From the NCBI GenBank assembly GCA_023412005.1, contig JAEYOE010000012.1, positions 310,001 to 374,000 on the forward strand: a stretch of 64,000 nucleotides of DNA. The letters are read 5' to 3'. The first letter of the stretch is position 1. Each line of letters begins with the position of its first letter. The position numbers and the translations under genes were made by a program. Source of the stretch: Bacillota bacterium. GTDB lineage: Bacteria; Bacillota; Clostridia; Christensenellales; SZUA-584. Shown here in pieces: positions 42,937-52,277 of the stretch. The notes under the pieces were generated by a model. The model did no database searches. It was not told the origin of the DNA and saw only the letters and a program-made list of their open reading frames with translations.

Positions 42937-44447
42937 TGGCCGGGGAGTTGTTGCTTGGTATAGATATTGGAACAAGCGGCTGCAAGATCGCATTGTTTTC
43001 GCGGGACGGAAGCGTTATATGCTCGGATACAGAAGAGTATCCGGTTTATTATCCTGCGCCAGGGTTTGTTGAGCAGGATCCGGACGAATGGTGGGAAGCC
43101 ATCTGCCGCGGCACAAAGAAGCTCATCGAGCGAAACAGCATCAATACGGCTGAAATTGCCGGTGTGGGTGTAGACGGACAAAGCTGGGCGGCGATCGCTG
43201 TAGATGAAAACGGTGATGTGCTGACCCGCAATCCGATATGGATGGATACAAGATCTGAATCAATATGCCGGGAGCTCAATGAGTCGGTGGGTGAAGATCG
43301 GCTATTTGCCGTGTCCGGCAATCCGCTAAAAGCGCAATACACAACCGGAAAGATTATTTGGTACAAGAAAAACAAACCGGATGTTTATAATAAAATTAAC
43401 AAGATACTGCAGTCGAACAGCTATATCGTTTACCGAATGACCGGTGTGATGAGCCATGATATGTCACAAGGTTATGGTCTTCATTGCTTCAACATGAAAA
43501 AGGGCACATGGGACATGCAAATGTGCAGCGCGCTCGGCATTAACAGCAGCGTATTGCCGGATCTGGCGGCATGTCACGACGTTGTGGGCACCATAAGCAA
43601 AAGTGCCGCGGCAAAAATGGGGCTGGTTGAAGGCATTCCGGTGGTTGCGGGCGGCTTGGATGCCGCATGCGGAACACTGGGAGCCGGCGTGCTGGAGCAT
43701 GGGCAAACGCAGGAGCAGGGTGGGCAGGCAGGCGGTATGAGCATCTGCCTGAAAGAATACTGTGCCGACAAACGTTTGATACTGGGCTATCATGTGGTGC
43801 CAGATAGATGGCTGCTGCAGGGCGGTACAACGGGCGGCGGCGGCGTGATGCGCTGGTTTCACGAGCAGTTTGGGTTTGAAGAGCAGCTTAAAGCCGCGCA
43901 AACGGGCGGTTCCTCCATGGCGCTGCTCGATGAACTTGCAAATACAGTGCCTGTCGGTTCAGATGGCGTGGTGTTTTTGCCATACATGGCCGGAGAACGC
44001 TCTCCCATTTGGGATGAAAAAGCCAAAGGTGTATTCTACGGGCTGGATTATTCAAAAACGAAAGCCCATCTGACGCGTGCGTTGATGGAAGGGGCAGCTT
44101 ATGCGCTGCTTCATAATATTGAAGTGGCTGAAGGTGCCGGTGCCGCTGTCGGGACGATGCGCGCCATGGGCGGTGCAGCAAACTCACGTTTCTGGACGCA
44201 GATGAAAGCGGATTTGACCGGAAGGCCGATTGAGGTTCCGGGCTCAGATACCGCAACAACCTTGGGCGCTGCTTTGCTGGCGGGCGTTGGTGTGGGCGTT
44301 TACAGCGATTTTGCCGAGGCTGTTTCCGAAACGGTTAAGGTGAAAAGAACGCACGAGCCAAACAAGCAGCTAAAAGAAGAATACAATCGCGGTTACAGCA
44401 CATATTTGGCGCTTTACGCCGCGTTGAAAGATTTAATGCATCAGTAA
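42936..44447 (+). CDS. FGGY-family carbohydrate kinase
   Basis: 503 residues from the ATG at 42936, which overlaps the upstream stop; a longer frame from 42867 would overlap the mutarotase gene. FGGY marks: GIDIGTSGCKIALFSRDG, catalytic region GVGVDGQSWAAIAVDENG, LQGGTTGGGGVMRWF, FLPYMAGERSPIWDEKAKG and MRAMGGAANSRFWTQMKADL. Xylulokinase-like overall, but the neighbours (GatD-like and GatZ-like proteins) suggest a ketohexose such as tagatose as substrate (inference). The exact sugar cannot be read from sequence. Confidence 0.93.
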   Translation: MAGELLLGIDIGTSGCKIALFSRDGSVICSDTEEYPVYYPAPGFVEQDPDEWWEAICRGTKKLIERNSINTAEIAGVGVDGQSWAAIAVDENGDVLTRNPIWMDTRSESICRELNESVGEDRLFAVSGNPLKAQYTTGKIIWYKKNKPDVYNKINKILQSNSYIVYRMTGVMSHDMSQGYGLHCFNMKKGTWDMQMCSALGINSSVLPDLAACHDVVGTISKSAAAKMGLVEGIPVVAGGLDAACGTLGAGVLEHGQTQEQGGQAGGMSICLKEYCADKRLILGYHVVPDRWLLQGGTTGGGGVMRWFHEQFGFEEQLKAAQTGGSSMALLDELANTVPVGSDGVVFLPYMAGERSPIWDEKAKGVFYGLDYSKTKAHLTRALMEGAAYALLHNIEVAEGAGAAVGTMRAMGGAANSRFWTQMKADLTGRPIEVPGSDTATTLGAALLAGVGVGVYSDFAEAVSETVKVKRTHEPNKQLKEEYNRGYSTYLALYAALKDLMHQ

Positions 44448-44460
44448 AGGAAAAATAGAA

Positions 44461-45510
44461 ATGAAAGCAGCAGTTGTCGTTGCAAATGAAGATGTGAGGT
44501 ATATGGATATCGAGGAGCCTCAGGTAAAGCCGGGCACCGTTAAGGTTAAGGTCGCGGTATCGGGAATCTGCGGTTCGGATATTCCGCGCGTACTGGAAAA
44601 CGGCGTGCACTTTTACCCGATTGTGCTCGGTCATGAGTTTGCCGGTGTGGTGGTGGATACTGGGGAAGGCGTAACGTCCGTTAAGGTCGGAGACAAGGTG
44701 GCGGGCGCACCGCTCGTGCCCTGCATGGCTTGCGGTGATTGTCAGAAGGGCAATTACGCGCTCTGTAAGCATTATAGCTTTATCGGCTCGCGTCAGCAGG
44801 GCAGCAACGCGGATTACGTTGTGATTCCCGAACGCAATGCTGTTGTGTTCGATCCATCCATAAGCTATGAGCAGGGGGCCATGTTTGAGCCGTCAACAGT
44901 GGCGCTTCACGGTGTGCTGCAGTGCGATTACCGCGGCGGCGGCACGGTGGCGATATTGGGCGGCGGCACCATCGGAATATTCACGCTTCAATGGGCCAAA
45001 TTGCTCGGCGCGAAGAAAACCGTGGTTTTCGATATCAGCGATGAAAGGCTGGCGCTGGCAAAAAAATTGGGCGCGGATGCCGTTGTCAACACGCTTAAAG
45101 ACGGGTTTATGGAAGAAGCGCTGTCGTATACTGACGGCAGCGGTTTTAACTACGTGTTTGAAACAGCCGGTGTAACAATCACGATGAAAATGGCTTATAA
45201 GCTGGCTGCCACAAAAGCGCATGTGTGCTTTATTGGTACACCGCATGCCGACTTAACGTTCACCCCCGCCGAATGGGAGAACATGAACCGAAAGGAATTC
45301 AGGCTGACAGGATCATGGATGAGCTACAGTGCGCCATTTCCCGGCGTTGAGTGGACCATGACCGCCGAGTATTATGCGCAGGGCAAGCTCAAATTTGACG
45401 AAGGCCTGATCGGTGAGCGCATACCGATGGAAAACGCGCAGGAAGCGTTTCAGATGTTTAAAACGCCGGGAGCGGTTAAAGGCAAGATACTACTCACAAA
45501 CAATATTTAA
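44461..45510 (+). CDS. GatD-like zinc-dependent sugar alcohol dehydrogenase
   Basis: 349 residues. Catalytic zinc site GICGSDIPR and VLGHEFAG; structural zinc site CMACGDCQKGNYALC with four Cys; NAD-binding GGGTIGIF. The stretches HFYPIVLGHEFAG and CKHYSFIGSRQQGS are typical of galactitol-1-phosphate 5-dehydrogenase. Since the operon has an ABC importer, not a PTS, the substrate is probably unphosphorylated galactitol or a relative, oxidised to a ketose such as tagatose (inference). An AAGGA site lies before the ATG. Confidence 0.9.
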   Translation: MKAAVVVANEDVRYMDIEEPQVKPGTVKVKVAVSGICGSDIPRVLENGVHFYPIVLGHEFAGVVVDTGEGVTSVKVGDKVAGAPLVPCMACGDCQKGNYALCKHYSFIGSRQQGSNADYVVIPERNAVVFDPSISYEQGAMFEPSTVALHGVLQCDYRGGGTVAILGGGTIGIFTLQWAKLLGAKKTVVFDISDERLALAKKLGADAVVNTLKDGFMEEALSYTDGSGFNYVFETAGVTITMKMAYKLAATKAHVCFIGTPHADLTFTPAEWENMNRKEFRLTGSWMSYSAPFPGVEWTMTAEYYAQGKLKFDEGLIGERIPMENAQEAFQMFKTPGAVKGKILLTNNI

Positions 45511-45524
45511 AGGAGGAAATAAAA

Positions 45525-46535
45525 ATGGAAACGATTGATCCGAAAAAGGTTCCGCAAAGAACGTTATACGACGGAGGCAAAATGCCCTGCATCGGCATGG
45601 GTACGTTTGGTTCCGATCGGTTTACGCCCGACCAGGTGTCGGCCGCAGTGGCCGGTGCGATTAAAGTCGGTTACCGGATGTTTGACTGTGCAGCGGTATA
45701 CGGCAACGAAGACATGATCGGCGATGTGTTTCAGGACGCATTCGACAAAGGTATCGTTAAGCGCGAAGAGCTGTTTATCACAACAAAGGTATGGAACAAC
45801 ATGCATGGCCGCGGCGATGTGCTGATTTCAATGGCCAAAAGCTTAAAAGACCTGCATCTTGACTACATCGATGCGTTTTTCGTTCATTGGCCGTTTGCGA
45901 ATTACCATGCACCGGGGTGTGACGGTGATGCACGCAACCCTGAGTCTAAGCCGTTCTCGGTGGAAAGATTCATGGCCACCTGGCGGCAGTGCGAGCGGCT
46001 TGTGGACATGGGATTAACAAAATACATCGGTATGTCGAGCATGACGATACCCAAGCTGGAAGCCGTGCTGCCGCTGTGCCGCATTAAACCGGCTGTGATT
46101 GAGATGGAATTGCACCCGAGCTTCCAACAGCCTGAGCTTTACGACTATATCGTCTCCAAGGGAATCGCCCCGATTGGATTTTGCCCGATCGGTTCGCCCA
46201 CACGGCCTGACCGCGACAAGACGGAAAATGACGTTGTGGATATTCAAATGCCTGAGGTTGTGGAAATCGCGAAGGCACACGGTGTGCATCCGGCGGTGAT
46301 CTGCCTCAAATGGGCAGTGCAGCGCGGCCAAACCCCGATTCCGTTCTCGGTGTTTGAGAACGAATATACGAGCAACTTAAAGTGCGTGACTGAAGACCCG
46401 CTGTCGGATAAAGAGATGGATTTAATCAAAGCGGCCGATAAAAATTGCCGCCTGATTAAGGGCCAGGTTTTCCTTTGGGAAGGCGCCAAGGGCTGGGAAG
46501 ATCTTTGGGATTTGGATGGAACGATTACAAAATGA
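45525..46535 (+). CDS. Aldo/keto reductase
   Basis: 336 residues. AKR fold with the catalytic tetrad visible: Asp and Tyr in MFDCAAVYGNE, Lys in ITTKVWN, His in FFVHWPF. C-terminal cofactor loop IPFSVFENEYTSNLK. Enzymes of this group reduce aldoses to alditols with NADPH or run in reverse. In this operon it could make a hexitol from an imported aldose, feeding the dehydrogenase encoded just before it. AAAGGAGG precedes the start. It overlaps the next gene by 4 bases (ATGA). Confidence 0.92.
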   Translation: METIDPKKVPQRTLYDGGKMPCIGMGTFGSDRFTPDQVSAAVAGAIKVGYRMFDCAAVYGNEDMIGDVFQDAFDKGIVKREELFITTKVWNNMHGRGDVLISMAKSLKDLHLDYIDAFFVHWPFANYHAPGCDGDARNPESKPFSVERFMATWRQCERLVDMGLTKYIGMSSMTIPKLEAVLPLCRIKPAVIEMELHPSFQQPELYDYIVSKGIAPIGFCPIGSPTRPDRDKTENDVVDIQMPEVVEIAKAHGVHPAVICLKWAVQRGQTPIPFSVFENEYTSNLKCVTEDPLSDKEMDLIKAADKNCRLIKGQVFLWEGAKGWEDLWDLDGTITK

Positions 46536-47806
46536 ACACAGCAGAGTATTTCAATAAGTTAATTAAAGACCAGAAGAACGGCAGCGACAAAGCCATATGC
46601 TCGATATGCAGCGCGAATGAATTTGTGCTGGAAGCGGCCATGGAAGACGGGCGAGACAACGATTTGATGGTGCTGATTGAAGCAACGGCGAATCAGGTTA
46701 ACCAATTTGGCGGTTATACGGGCATGCTGCCCGATGACTTTATGGCCTTTGTCAGACGCATTGCGAAAAAGGTAGGGTTCGACGAAAGCAGGCTGATTAT
46801 CGGCGGCGATCATTTGGGGCCGCTGACATGGCAGGGCGATACCGAGGCCGTGGCCATGGAAAAAGCCGAAGAATTGGTTCGCCAATATGTATCAGCCGGG
46901 TTTTCTAAGATACACCTTGATACCAGCATGCGTGTTGCGGATGATTCAAAGACGGAGCGCCTTTCAGACGAGACGATCGCGCGGCGCGCGGCGCGCTTGT
47001 GCGCGGCAGCAGAGGCAGCCGCAAAGCAGGAGAAGCCGGTGTATGTGATTGGCAGCGAGGTGCCTGTGCCGGGCGGTGCTACAGAAAACGAAGACAGCAT
47101 TGCCGTTACGTCGCCTGACGATTTGAAAGCGACGCTGAACACCTTTAAAAAGGCGTTCGCAGAAAAGGGCCTGAGCGATGCGTTGACACGCGTGGTTGCG
47201 GTTGTTGTGCAGCCGGGCGTGGAGTTCGCGGATAACACGATCATAAAATATGATGCATTAAAAGCCAAAGAACTGATCAACTGTGCGAAAAGCCTTGACG
47301 GCATTGTTCTGGAAGGGCACTCCACCGATTATCAGCCAAAGGCAGCGCTCGATATGATGCGCCAAGACGGCATCGCGATTTTAAAGGTGGGGCCGGCGCT
47401 GACATTTGCACTGCGTGAAGCGCTGTTTGCGCTTGAGGATATGGAACGTATTTTGTATCCGTTCTCGCCTGCGGGTGGTTACTCGTGCTTCCGGGATGTG
47501 TTGGAAGGCTGCCTGATGGCCGATGAAAAGTACTGGAAGAACTATTATCACGGAAGCGATCAGGACAAAGCATACGCGCGAAAGTACAGTTTGTCTGACA
47601 GATGCCGGTATTATCTCGACACCGAAACGATCAAAGCTGCGATAGAGCGGCTGATTACGAATATCAACGCCTGTGAGCTGCCTTTCGGTCTGCTGTCTCA
47701 GTTTTTTCCCGCCCAGAAGGAGAGAATTCTGACGAGCGAGAAAAAAGTGACAGCACAGATGCTGATTAAAGAGCACATTAAAGATGTGATCAAAACATAC
47801 AGGTAA
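46532..47806 (+). CDS. GatZ/KbaZ-family protein, possibly D-tagatose 6-phosphate 4-epimerase
   Basis: 424 residues from the ATG at 46532, overlapping the upstream stop. GatZ/KbaZ family marks: GIYSIC-like AICSICSANEFVLEAA, FGGYTGMLPDDF, IIGGDHLGPLTWQ, IHLDTSMRVADD, YVIGSEVPVPGGA and LKVGPALTFALREALFAL. In E. coli GatZ supports the aldolase GatY; in Agrobacterium a stand-alone relative was shown to be a tagatose 6-phosphate 4-epimerase. No GatY-type aldolase gene is in the window, so the epimerase role (giving fructose 6-phosphate) is favoured. Last gene of the operon, ending at a terminator. Confidence 0.9.
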   Translation: MNTAEYFNKLIKDQKNGSDKAICSICSANEFVLEAAMEDGRDNDLMVLIEATANQVNQFGGYTGMLPDDFMAFVRRIAKKVGFDESRLIIGGDHLGPLTWQGDTEAVAMEKAEELVRQYVSAGFSKIHLDTSMRVADDSKTERLSDETIARRAARLCAAAEAAAKQEKPVYVIGSEVPVPGGATENEDSIAVTSPDDLKATLNTFKKAFAEKGLSDALTRVVAVVVQPGVEFADNTIIKYDALKAKELINCAKSLDGIVLEGHSTDYQPKAALDMMRQDGIAILKVGPALTFALREALFALEDMERILYPFSPAGGYSCFRDVLEGCLMADEKYWKNYYHGSDQDKAYARKYSLSDRCRYYLDTETIKAAIERLITNINACELPFGLLSQFFPAQKERILTSEKKVTAQMLIKEHIKDVIKTYR

Positions 47807-47840
47807 CAGACGCGTAACTGTATTTCGCAGAGTTATTAAA

Positions 47841-47879
47841 AAAAGACTCACTAACTTTGTTCAGATGAGTCTTTTTTTT
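47841..47879 (+). terminator. Terminator of the hexose/hexitol operon
   Basis: AAAAAGACTCA pairs with TGAGTCTTTTT, followed by more T; 35 bases after the last stop codon. Confidence 0.93.
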
Positions 47880-47937
47880 GTTGATTGAACCGAAAACAGG
47901 GCCTATTTAAATCTCTTGAAGACCGGTTTGGCCTGCG

Positions 47938-47966
47938 TTGACAATTGGGTGGCTTAAGTTTATCAT
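47938..47966 (+). promoter_or_regulatory. Promoter of the second sugar-sensing operon
   Basis: TTGACA, a 17-base spacer and TATCAT. It would give a leader of about 250 bases before the regulator gene; the 344-base stretch 47880-48223 holds this promoter, an inverted repeat, and no gene that I can support. Confidence 0.65.
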
Positions 47967-48001
47967 AATAACATGTAATTAACTTAAGATTTATGATAAA
48001 C
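47958..48001. promoter_or_regulatory. Inverted repeat over the -10 region
   Basis: Arms GTTTATCATAA (47958-47968) and TTATGATAAAC (47991-48001) are perfect inverted copies 22 bases apart, each flanked by CTTAAG on the left. The left arm covers the -10 box, so a bound regulator would block the promoter. Confidence 0.55.
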
Positions 48002-48223
48002 ATTTGCTTTCGGCACGGGATAAGGCTAAGAATACCATAGGCGACCTCTCATTGATATCAACTGAAGAATCAACGATAAATGAATAAATCATGTGCGGGG
48101 AAGCCATTGAGTTATTTATATATGTAGAAAATCAATTCTTTTTCAGAAGCCATTTGAAAAGCAGCAGGGTATGTATGTGAGCATATAAGAGAACAGACAC
48201 ATCAACCAGAAGGGAACATGAAT

Positions 48224-49840
48224 ATGTTTAAGGTCTTTCTTGTCGAGGATGAAATTGTGGTTCGTGAAGGCATCCGAAACAATATTGATTGGGAACAGTA
48301 TGGCTTTATTTTTGCCGGTGATGCACCGGACGGAGAGCTTGCGTTGCCGTTAATACGTCAGATACAGCCCGACCTTATTATTACGGATATCAAAATGCCT
48401 TTCATGGATGGGCTTTCTTTGATTGATATTATTCGCAAAGAGCTGCCGAAGACTAAAATTGTGATAATCAGCGGATATGATGATTTTACCTATGCTCAGC
48501 AAGCCATTCATCTTGGTGTGGAGCAATATTTGCTCAAGCCGGTTATAAAAGAAAAAATGGTGGAGATTCTGATTGATCTGCATAAGAAAATGGATGCCGA
48601 ATTCCAGATGCAAGAATACATTGCAAGGTTTCAACGCGAAGCTCAGGAGTATGAGACTTTTTCGCGCCGTCGGTTTTTTGAGCAAATTATTGCAGGAAAT
48701 TTAAGCGTCTCTGAAATTTCCGAGACCGCGAAAGCCTTGGGAATCGACGTGAATGCACCATGTTATAATATTGTGCTGTTTTCACTGAACAGCGCCGGAT
48801 ATGATGGCAGCACGCCGGAGAGTTATACAGACACACTGGCGGTGGTGCAGGATCATTTCAGAAAGCTGATCGTCAGCCATTCGGAGCTTATACTTTTCAA
48901 TTGGAATGTGACGACATACGCTGTGTTGATTAAGGGCAGTCACGAAGAAATCGAGAATCTTACGAAGAAATGCGTTAACGACATACAAAACTGCTGTGCC
49001 ATGGCTGGCGGTGATGTCGATTGGCACGTTTCATACGGGTCGCCCGTATCTCGGCTCAACGCCATTCCGGCTTGTGCTGCGGAGGCAAGCCGTATACTGT
49101 CATACCGATATCTTTGCCCGGAGGAGCATCTGCTGACTGAAGCAAGCATATGGAGTTTGAGACAGCAGAACGATTTAAAAGAGAACGAGCATAAAACGGA
49201 GATTGATCAAGAGTGTGTCAGAAAATTTTTAAGCAATGGTGCAGCAGAAGAAATTGACCGTTTTATCGATCAGCTTCTGGAAAGCGCCGGAGAGGAAAAT
49301 GTTTCGCTGCCGTTGTTTTGCAGGTATCTCGCATTAACGGTTTATTTTGCCTCCAGTGAATATTTGAATTCAATTGGCTGCCGGGCCGAGAGCTTTTTGT
49401 CTGCGGAGCTGCGTCCGAGCGACAGCGCATCCACGCCGGAGGAAGTCAGAAAATTTGCACGCCAAATTTTAGAGAAGACGATCGTTCTGCGAGACAGTGA
49501 AAGCAAAAAGCAGCAGCGTCAAATGCTGACGCTGGCGATTGAGTTCATCGAAAAGCACTACCCGGACGAATCCATTTCGCTCGATCGTGTGGCCAAAAAA
49601 GTGAACATCAGCCCGAATTACTTCTCAGCTATGTTCAGCCAGGAGGTGGGGCAAACCTTTGTGGAATACCTCACAAGCAAACGAATTGAAGAGGCCAAGC
49701 GGCTGCTTCGTCAAACGGACAAGCGTTCAAATGAGATTGCATTTTCGGTGGGATATAAAGACCCGCATTATTTCAGCTTTGTATTTAAAAAGGTTTCAGG
49801 CTGTACACCCAGTGAATACCGCAGAGGGGACAAGCTGTGA
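48224..49840 (+). CDS. YesN-type response regulator with AraC DNA-binding domain
   Basis: 538 residues from the ATG at 48224, 9 bases after AAGGG; the ATG at 48218 is too close to that site. Receiver domain: FLVEDEIVVREGI, phospho-Asp in LIITDIKMPFMDG, Lys in YLLKPVIKE. Middle region without enzyme motif. AraC domain at the C-terminus (ISLDRVAKKVNISPNYFSAM, then SNEIAFSVGYKDPHYFSFVF; each 20 or fewer residues). It overlaps the kinase gene. It probably activates the arabinose transporter and catabolic genes downstream. Confidence 0.95.
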   Translation: MFKVFLVEDEIVVREGIRNNIDWEQYGFIFAGDAPDGELALPLIRQIQPDLIITDIKMPFMDGLSLIDIIRKELPKTKIVIISGYDDFTYAQQAIHLGVEQYLLKPVIKEKMVEILIDLHKKMDAEFQMQEYIARFQREAQEYETFSRRRFFEQIIAGNLSVSEISETAKALGIDVNAPCYNIVLFSLNSAGYDGSTPESYTDTLAVVQDHFRKLIVSHSELILFNWNVTTYAVLIKGSHEEIENLTKKCVNDIQNCCAMAGGDVDWHVSYGSPVSRLNAIPACAAEASRILSYRYLCPEEHLLTEASIWSLRQQNDLKENEHKTEIDQECVRKFLSNGAAEEIDRFIDQLLESAGEENVSLPLFCRYLALTVYFASSEYLNSIGCRAESFLSAELRPSDSASTPEEVRKFARQILEKTIVLRDSESKKQQRQMLTLAIEFIEKHYPDESISLDRVAKKVNISPNYFSAMFSQEVGQTFVEYLTSKRIEEAKRLLRQTDKRSNEIAFSVGYKDPHYFSFVFKKVSGCTPSEYRRGDKL

Positions 49841-51279
49841 GCACTCTTTCAAAATTAAAAGTTAAAAATGAAAAAACAACGATGCACAGCAAGCTATGGA
49901 AGATCATATTAATCGTCGCGATTCCGTTGATGGCGGTGATATTTGCGATTTCGTCAATCGCTGTTGGGTACGCGCTGCAGTACAACGCGATTCTGAACAA
50001 CGTCACGACAGCTGCGGATTTTAATCAGGACTTTACCAATGATATCAAATCAAAAATGTACTATTATGTGATTGAAAGCCAGTATTCGGACGGTCTGCCA
50101 ATCGAAGAAGTTAAGTCCGCTGAGACGCTCGCACAAAAGCTGATTATGACGACGGCGGAAAAGGACAGCCTTCGTGCCATCAACAGCGTGCTGAGCTTGT
50201 GCCATAATCTCGAGGAAACAATATATCAGATTGCGGACACGAAAGGCTACGATGCCAAGATGGCCTTGCTGAATAACGATTTTAATATGATGGCCGATCT
50301 GATTCAGGAATATGTGTATACTTATGTTTATTATGAGGCCGTGCATCTTGATGATCTGCAGACTGCTATGATTACCAATATGGTCGTTGTGATGGGCATC
50401 ATATTTGTTTTGTCGCTGGTGCTGCTTTATATACTTTTAACGCATTCAAGAAAACTCAGCGCCAAAATTGTTGACCCGATTGACGAAATCTGCCTGCGCC
50501 TTGAGGAAATTGGCAAGGGTGATTTACTGGTTTGCGAACCGATTCAAGCGGACGTGGAGGAGGTTCAGCTGCTTTCTTACGGCATAGAGAGCATGGTTGG
50601 GCATTTAAAGCTGCTGATTGAGAAGAACGCGGAGCAGGAAAAACAGCGCAGAAGCACCGAACTGGCGCTGCTTCAGGCGCAGATTAATCCGCATTTTCTC
50701 TACAATACATTGGATACCATCGTGTGGCTGATCGAATCCGGGGAGATCAGCTCAGCTGTGACCATGGTGTACAGCCTGTCGAATTTCTTCCGTTTTTCGT
50801 TAAGCCGAGGAAAAACCGTCATCACACTCGCCGAGGAAGAACAGCATATTCGAAGCTATCTGGAAATCCAGCAGATGCGCTACCGTGATCTGATGGAATA
50901 TAAAATTGACATTCCCGATGAACTGAAAAAGAACATACTGCCGAAACTCACCCTGCAGCCCTTGGTGGAAAACGCCCTGTATCACGGTATTAAAATAATG
51001 CGCCGAAAAGGCATTATCAGAGTGACCGGCAAAGAGCAAGGCCAAAACATGATTTTGGAGGTAACCGATGATGGCTCTGGTATGTCGGAGGCGCGTTTGC
51101 AAGAGATACGGGCATCCCTCGAAAAAGAAATGAGCGACGGCTTCGGCCTCAGAACGGTTCATCAAAGAATTCAGATATTGTTTGGTACAGAATATGGTTT
51201 GAGAATGGAAAGCGCCCCGGATGTCGGCACGAAAATTATCGTGACGATTCCCATGCAGACGATGGATAAGGAGAAGTGA
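49837..51279 (+). CDS. YesM-type sensor histidine kinase
   Basis: 480 residues, with a GTG start that overlaps the regulator's stop (GTGA). Membrane helices at about 15-40 and 180-205, a helical external part between them, HAMP to about 255, then INPHFLYNTLDTIVW with the phospho-accepting His, and a HATPase domain (PLVENALYHGIK, VTDDGSGMS, GFGLRTVHQRIQILFG). Its signal probably comes from the binding protein encoded next. Confidence 0.94.
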   Translation: MSTLSKLKVKNEKTTMHSKLWKIILIVAIPLMAVIFAISSIAVGYALQYNAILNNVTTAADFNQDFTNDIKSKMYYYVIESQYSDGLPIEEVKSAETLAQKLIMTTAEKDSLRAINSVLSLCHNLEETIYQIADTKGYDAKMALLNNDFNMMADLIQEYVYTYVYYEAVHLDDLQTAMITNMVVVMGIIFVLSLVLLYILLTHSRKLSAKIVDPIDEICLRLEEIGKGDLLVCEPIQADVEEVQLLSYGIESMVGHLKLLIEKNAEQEKQRRSTELALLQAQINPHFLYNTLDTIVWLIESGEISSAVTMVYSLSNFFRFSLSRGKTVITLAEEEQHIRSYLEIQQMRYRDLMEYKIDIPDELKKNILPKLTLQPLVENALYHGIKIMRRKGIIRVTGKEQGQNMILEVTDDGSGMSEARLQEIRASLEKEMSDGFGLRTVHQRIQILFGTEYGLRMESAPDVGTKIIVTIPMQTMDKEK

Positions 51280-51281
51280 CC

Positions 51282-52277
51282 ATGAAACTGAAAATAATGG
51301 CGGCCGCTGTGTGTATTGTGGTGTTGTTCTGCGGATGTTCTGAAGAAGATCAGACATTGACGGAGACAGACAAGCAACAGCCTATTGTGGTTGGGTTTTC
51401 ACAGGTCGGTGCGGAATCTGAATGGCGGGTGGCCAATACAGAAAGCATCAAAGCCGCACTGAGCGAAGAAAACGGATATGAGCTGATTTTTGACGACGCC
51501 AGAAATGAACAGGAAAATCAGATCAAAGCCATCCGTACCTTTATACAGCAAGATGTAGACTACATCGTGTTCTCTCCAAGAGTTGAAACAGGCTGGAATT
51601 CGATACTGCAGGAGGCGAAGGATGCCGGCATACCGGTGATTGTGACAGATCGCTATATTGAAACTGCGGACGAGGAACTGTATTCGGCTTATATCGGGTC
51701 CGACTTTCGTGAAGAGGGGGAAAAAGCCGTTGAGTGGCTGAAGAATCTGTTGAGGAAACAGGGGAGGACAGAAGAATCTATTGGAATTGTTCATATCCAA
51801 GGAACACTTTCATCCTCTGCACAGATCGGACGCACCGCCGCGCTGGAGCAGGCTGTCGGCGAAAATCCAAACTGGAGAATCATTGCACAGGAGGATGGGG
51901 ACTTCACGCGAGCCAAGGCTTACGAAGTCATGGGCGAAATTTTGAGAAAAACGCTCGATATCGACGTTGTTTACTGCGAGAACGATGGTGAAGCGTTGGG
52001 CGCAATCGACGCGATGAAAGAGATGGGGCTGGACTGCAACGTGAACGGCGGCGTCATTGTTATTTCGTTTGATGCCACAAAACGGGCGCTTGAATACTGC
52101 ATGGAGGGAAAAATCGGCCTGACGGTGGAATGCAACCCGCTTCAGGGCCCGTATGTTGACGAAATCATACAAAAACTGAATCGTGGGGAACCGATAGAAC
52201 GGCAAAAATTTATTGATGAGACCCAGTTTGACTTCTTCAACGTTACGCAGGACATCATTGACAGCAGAAAATATTGA
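51282..52277 (+). CDS. YtfQ-like sugar-binding lipoprotein linked to the sensor kinase
   Basis: 331 residues from the ATG at 51282 with AAGGAG 8 bases in front; a GTG at 51276 would overlap the kinase stop but sits too near that site. A signal peptide ends near LFCGC. The mature part follows the galactofuranose/arabinofuranose-binding protein YtfQ: VVGFSQVGAESEWRVANTES, NEQENQIKAIRTFIQQDVDY, VETGWNSILQEAKDAGIPVI and HIQGTLSSSAQIGR. It shares this pattern with the transporter's own binding protein at 52674-53720 but is diverged, and is likely the sensor version that signals to the YesM kinase. Confidence 0.91.
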   Translation: MKLKIMAAAVCIVVLFCGCSEEDQTLTETDKQQPIVVGFSQVGAESEWRVANTESIKAALSEENGYELIFDDARNEQENQIKAIRTFIQQDVDYIVFSPRVETGWNSILQEAKDAGIPVIVTDRYIETADEELYSAYIGSDFREEGEKAVEWLKNLLRKQGRTEESIGIVHIQGTLSSSAQIGRTAALEQAVGENPNWRIIAQEDGDFTRAKAYEVMGEILRKTLDIDVVYCENDGEALGAIDAMKEMGLDCNVNGGVIVISFDATKRALEYCMEGKIGLTVECNPLQGPYVDEIIQKLNRGEPIERQKFIDETQFDFFNVTQDIIDSRKY

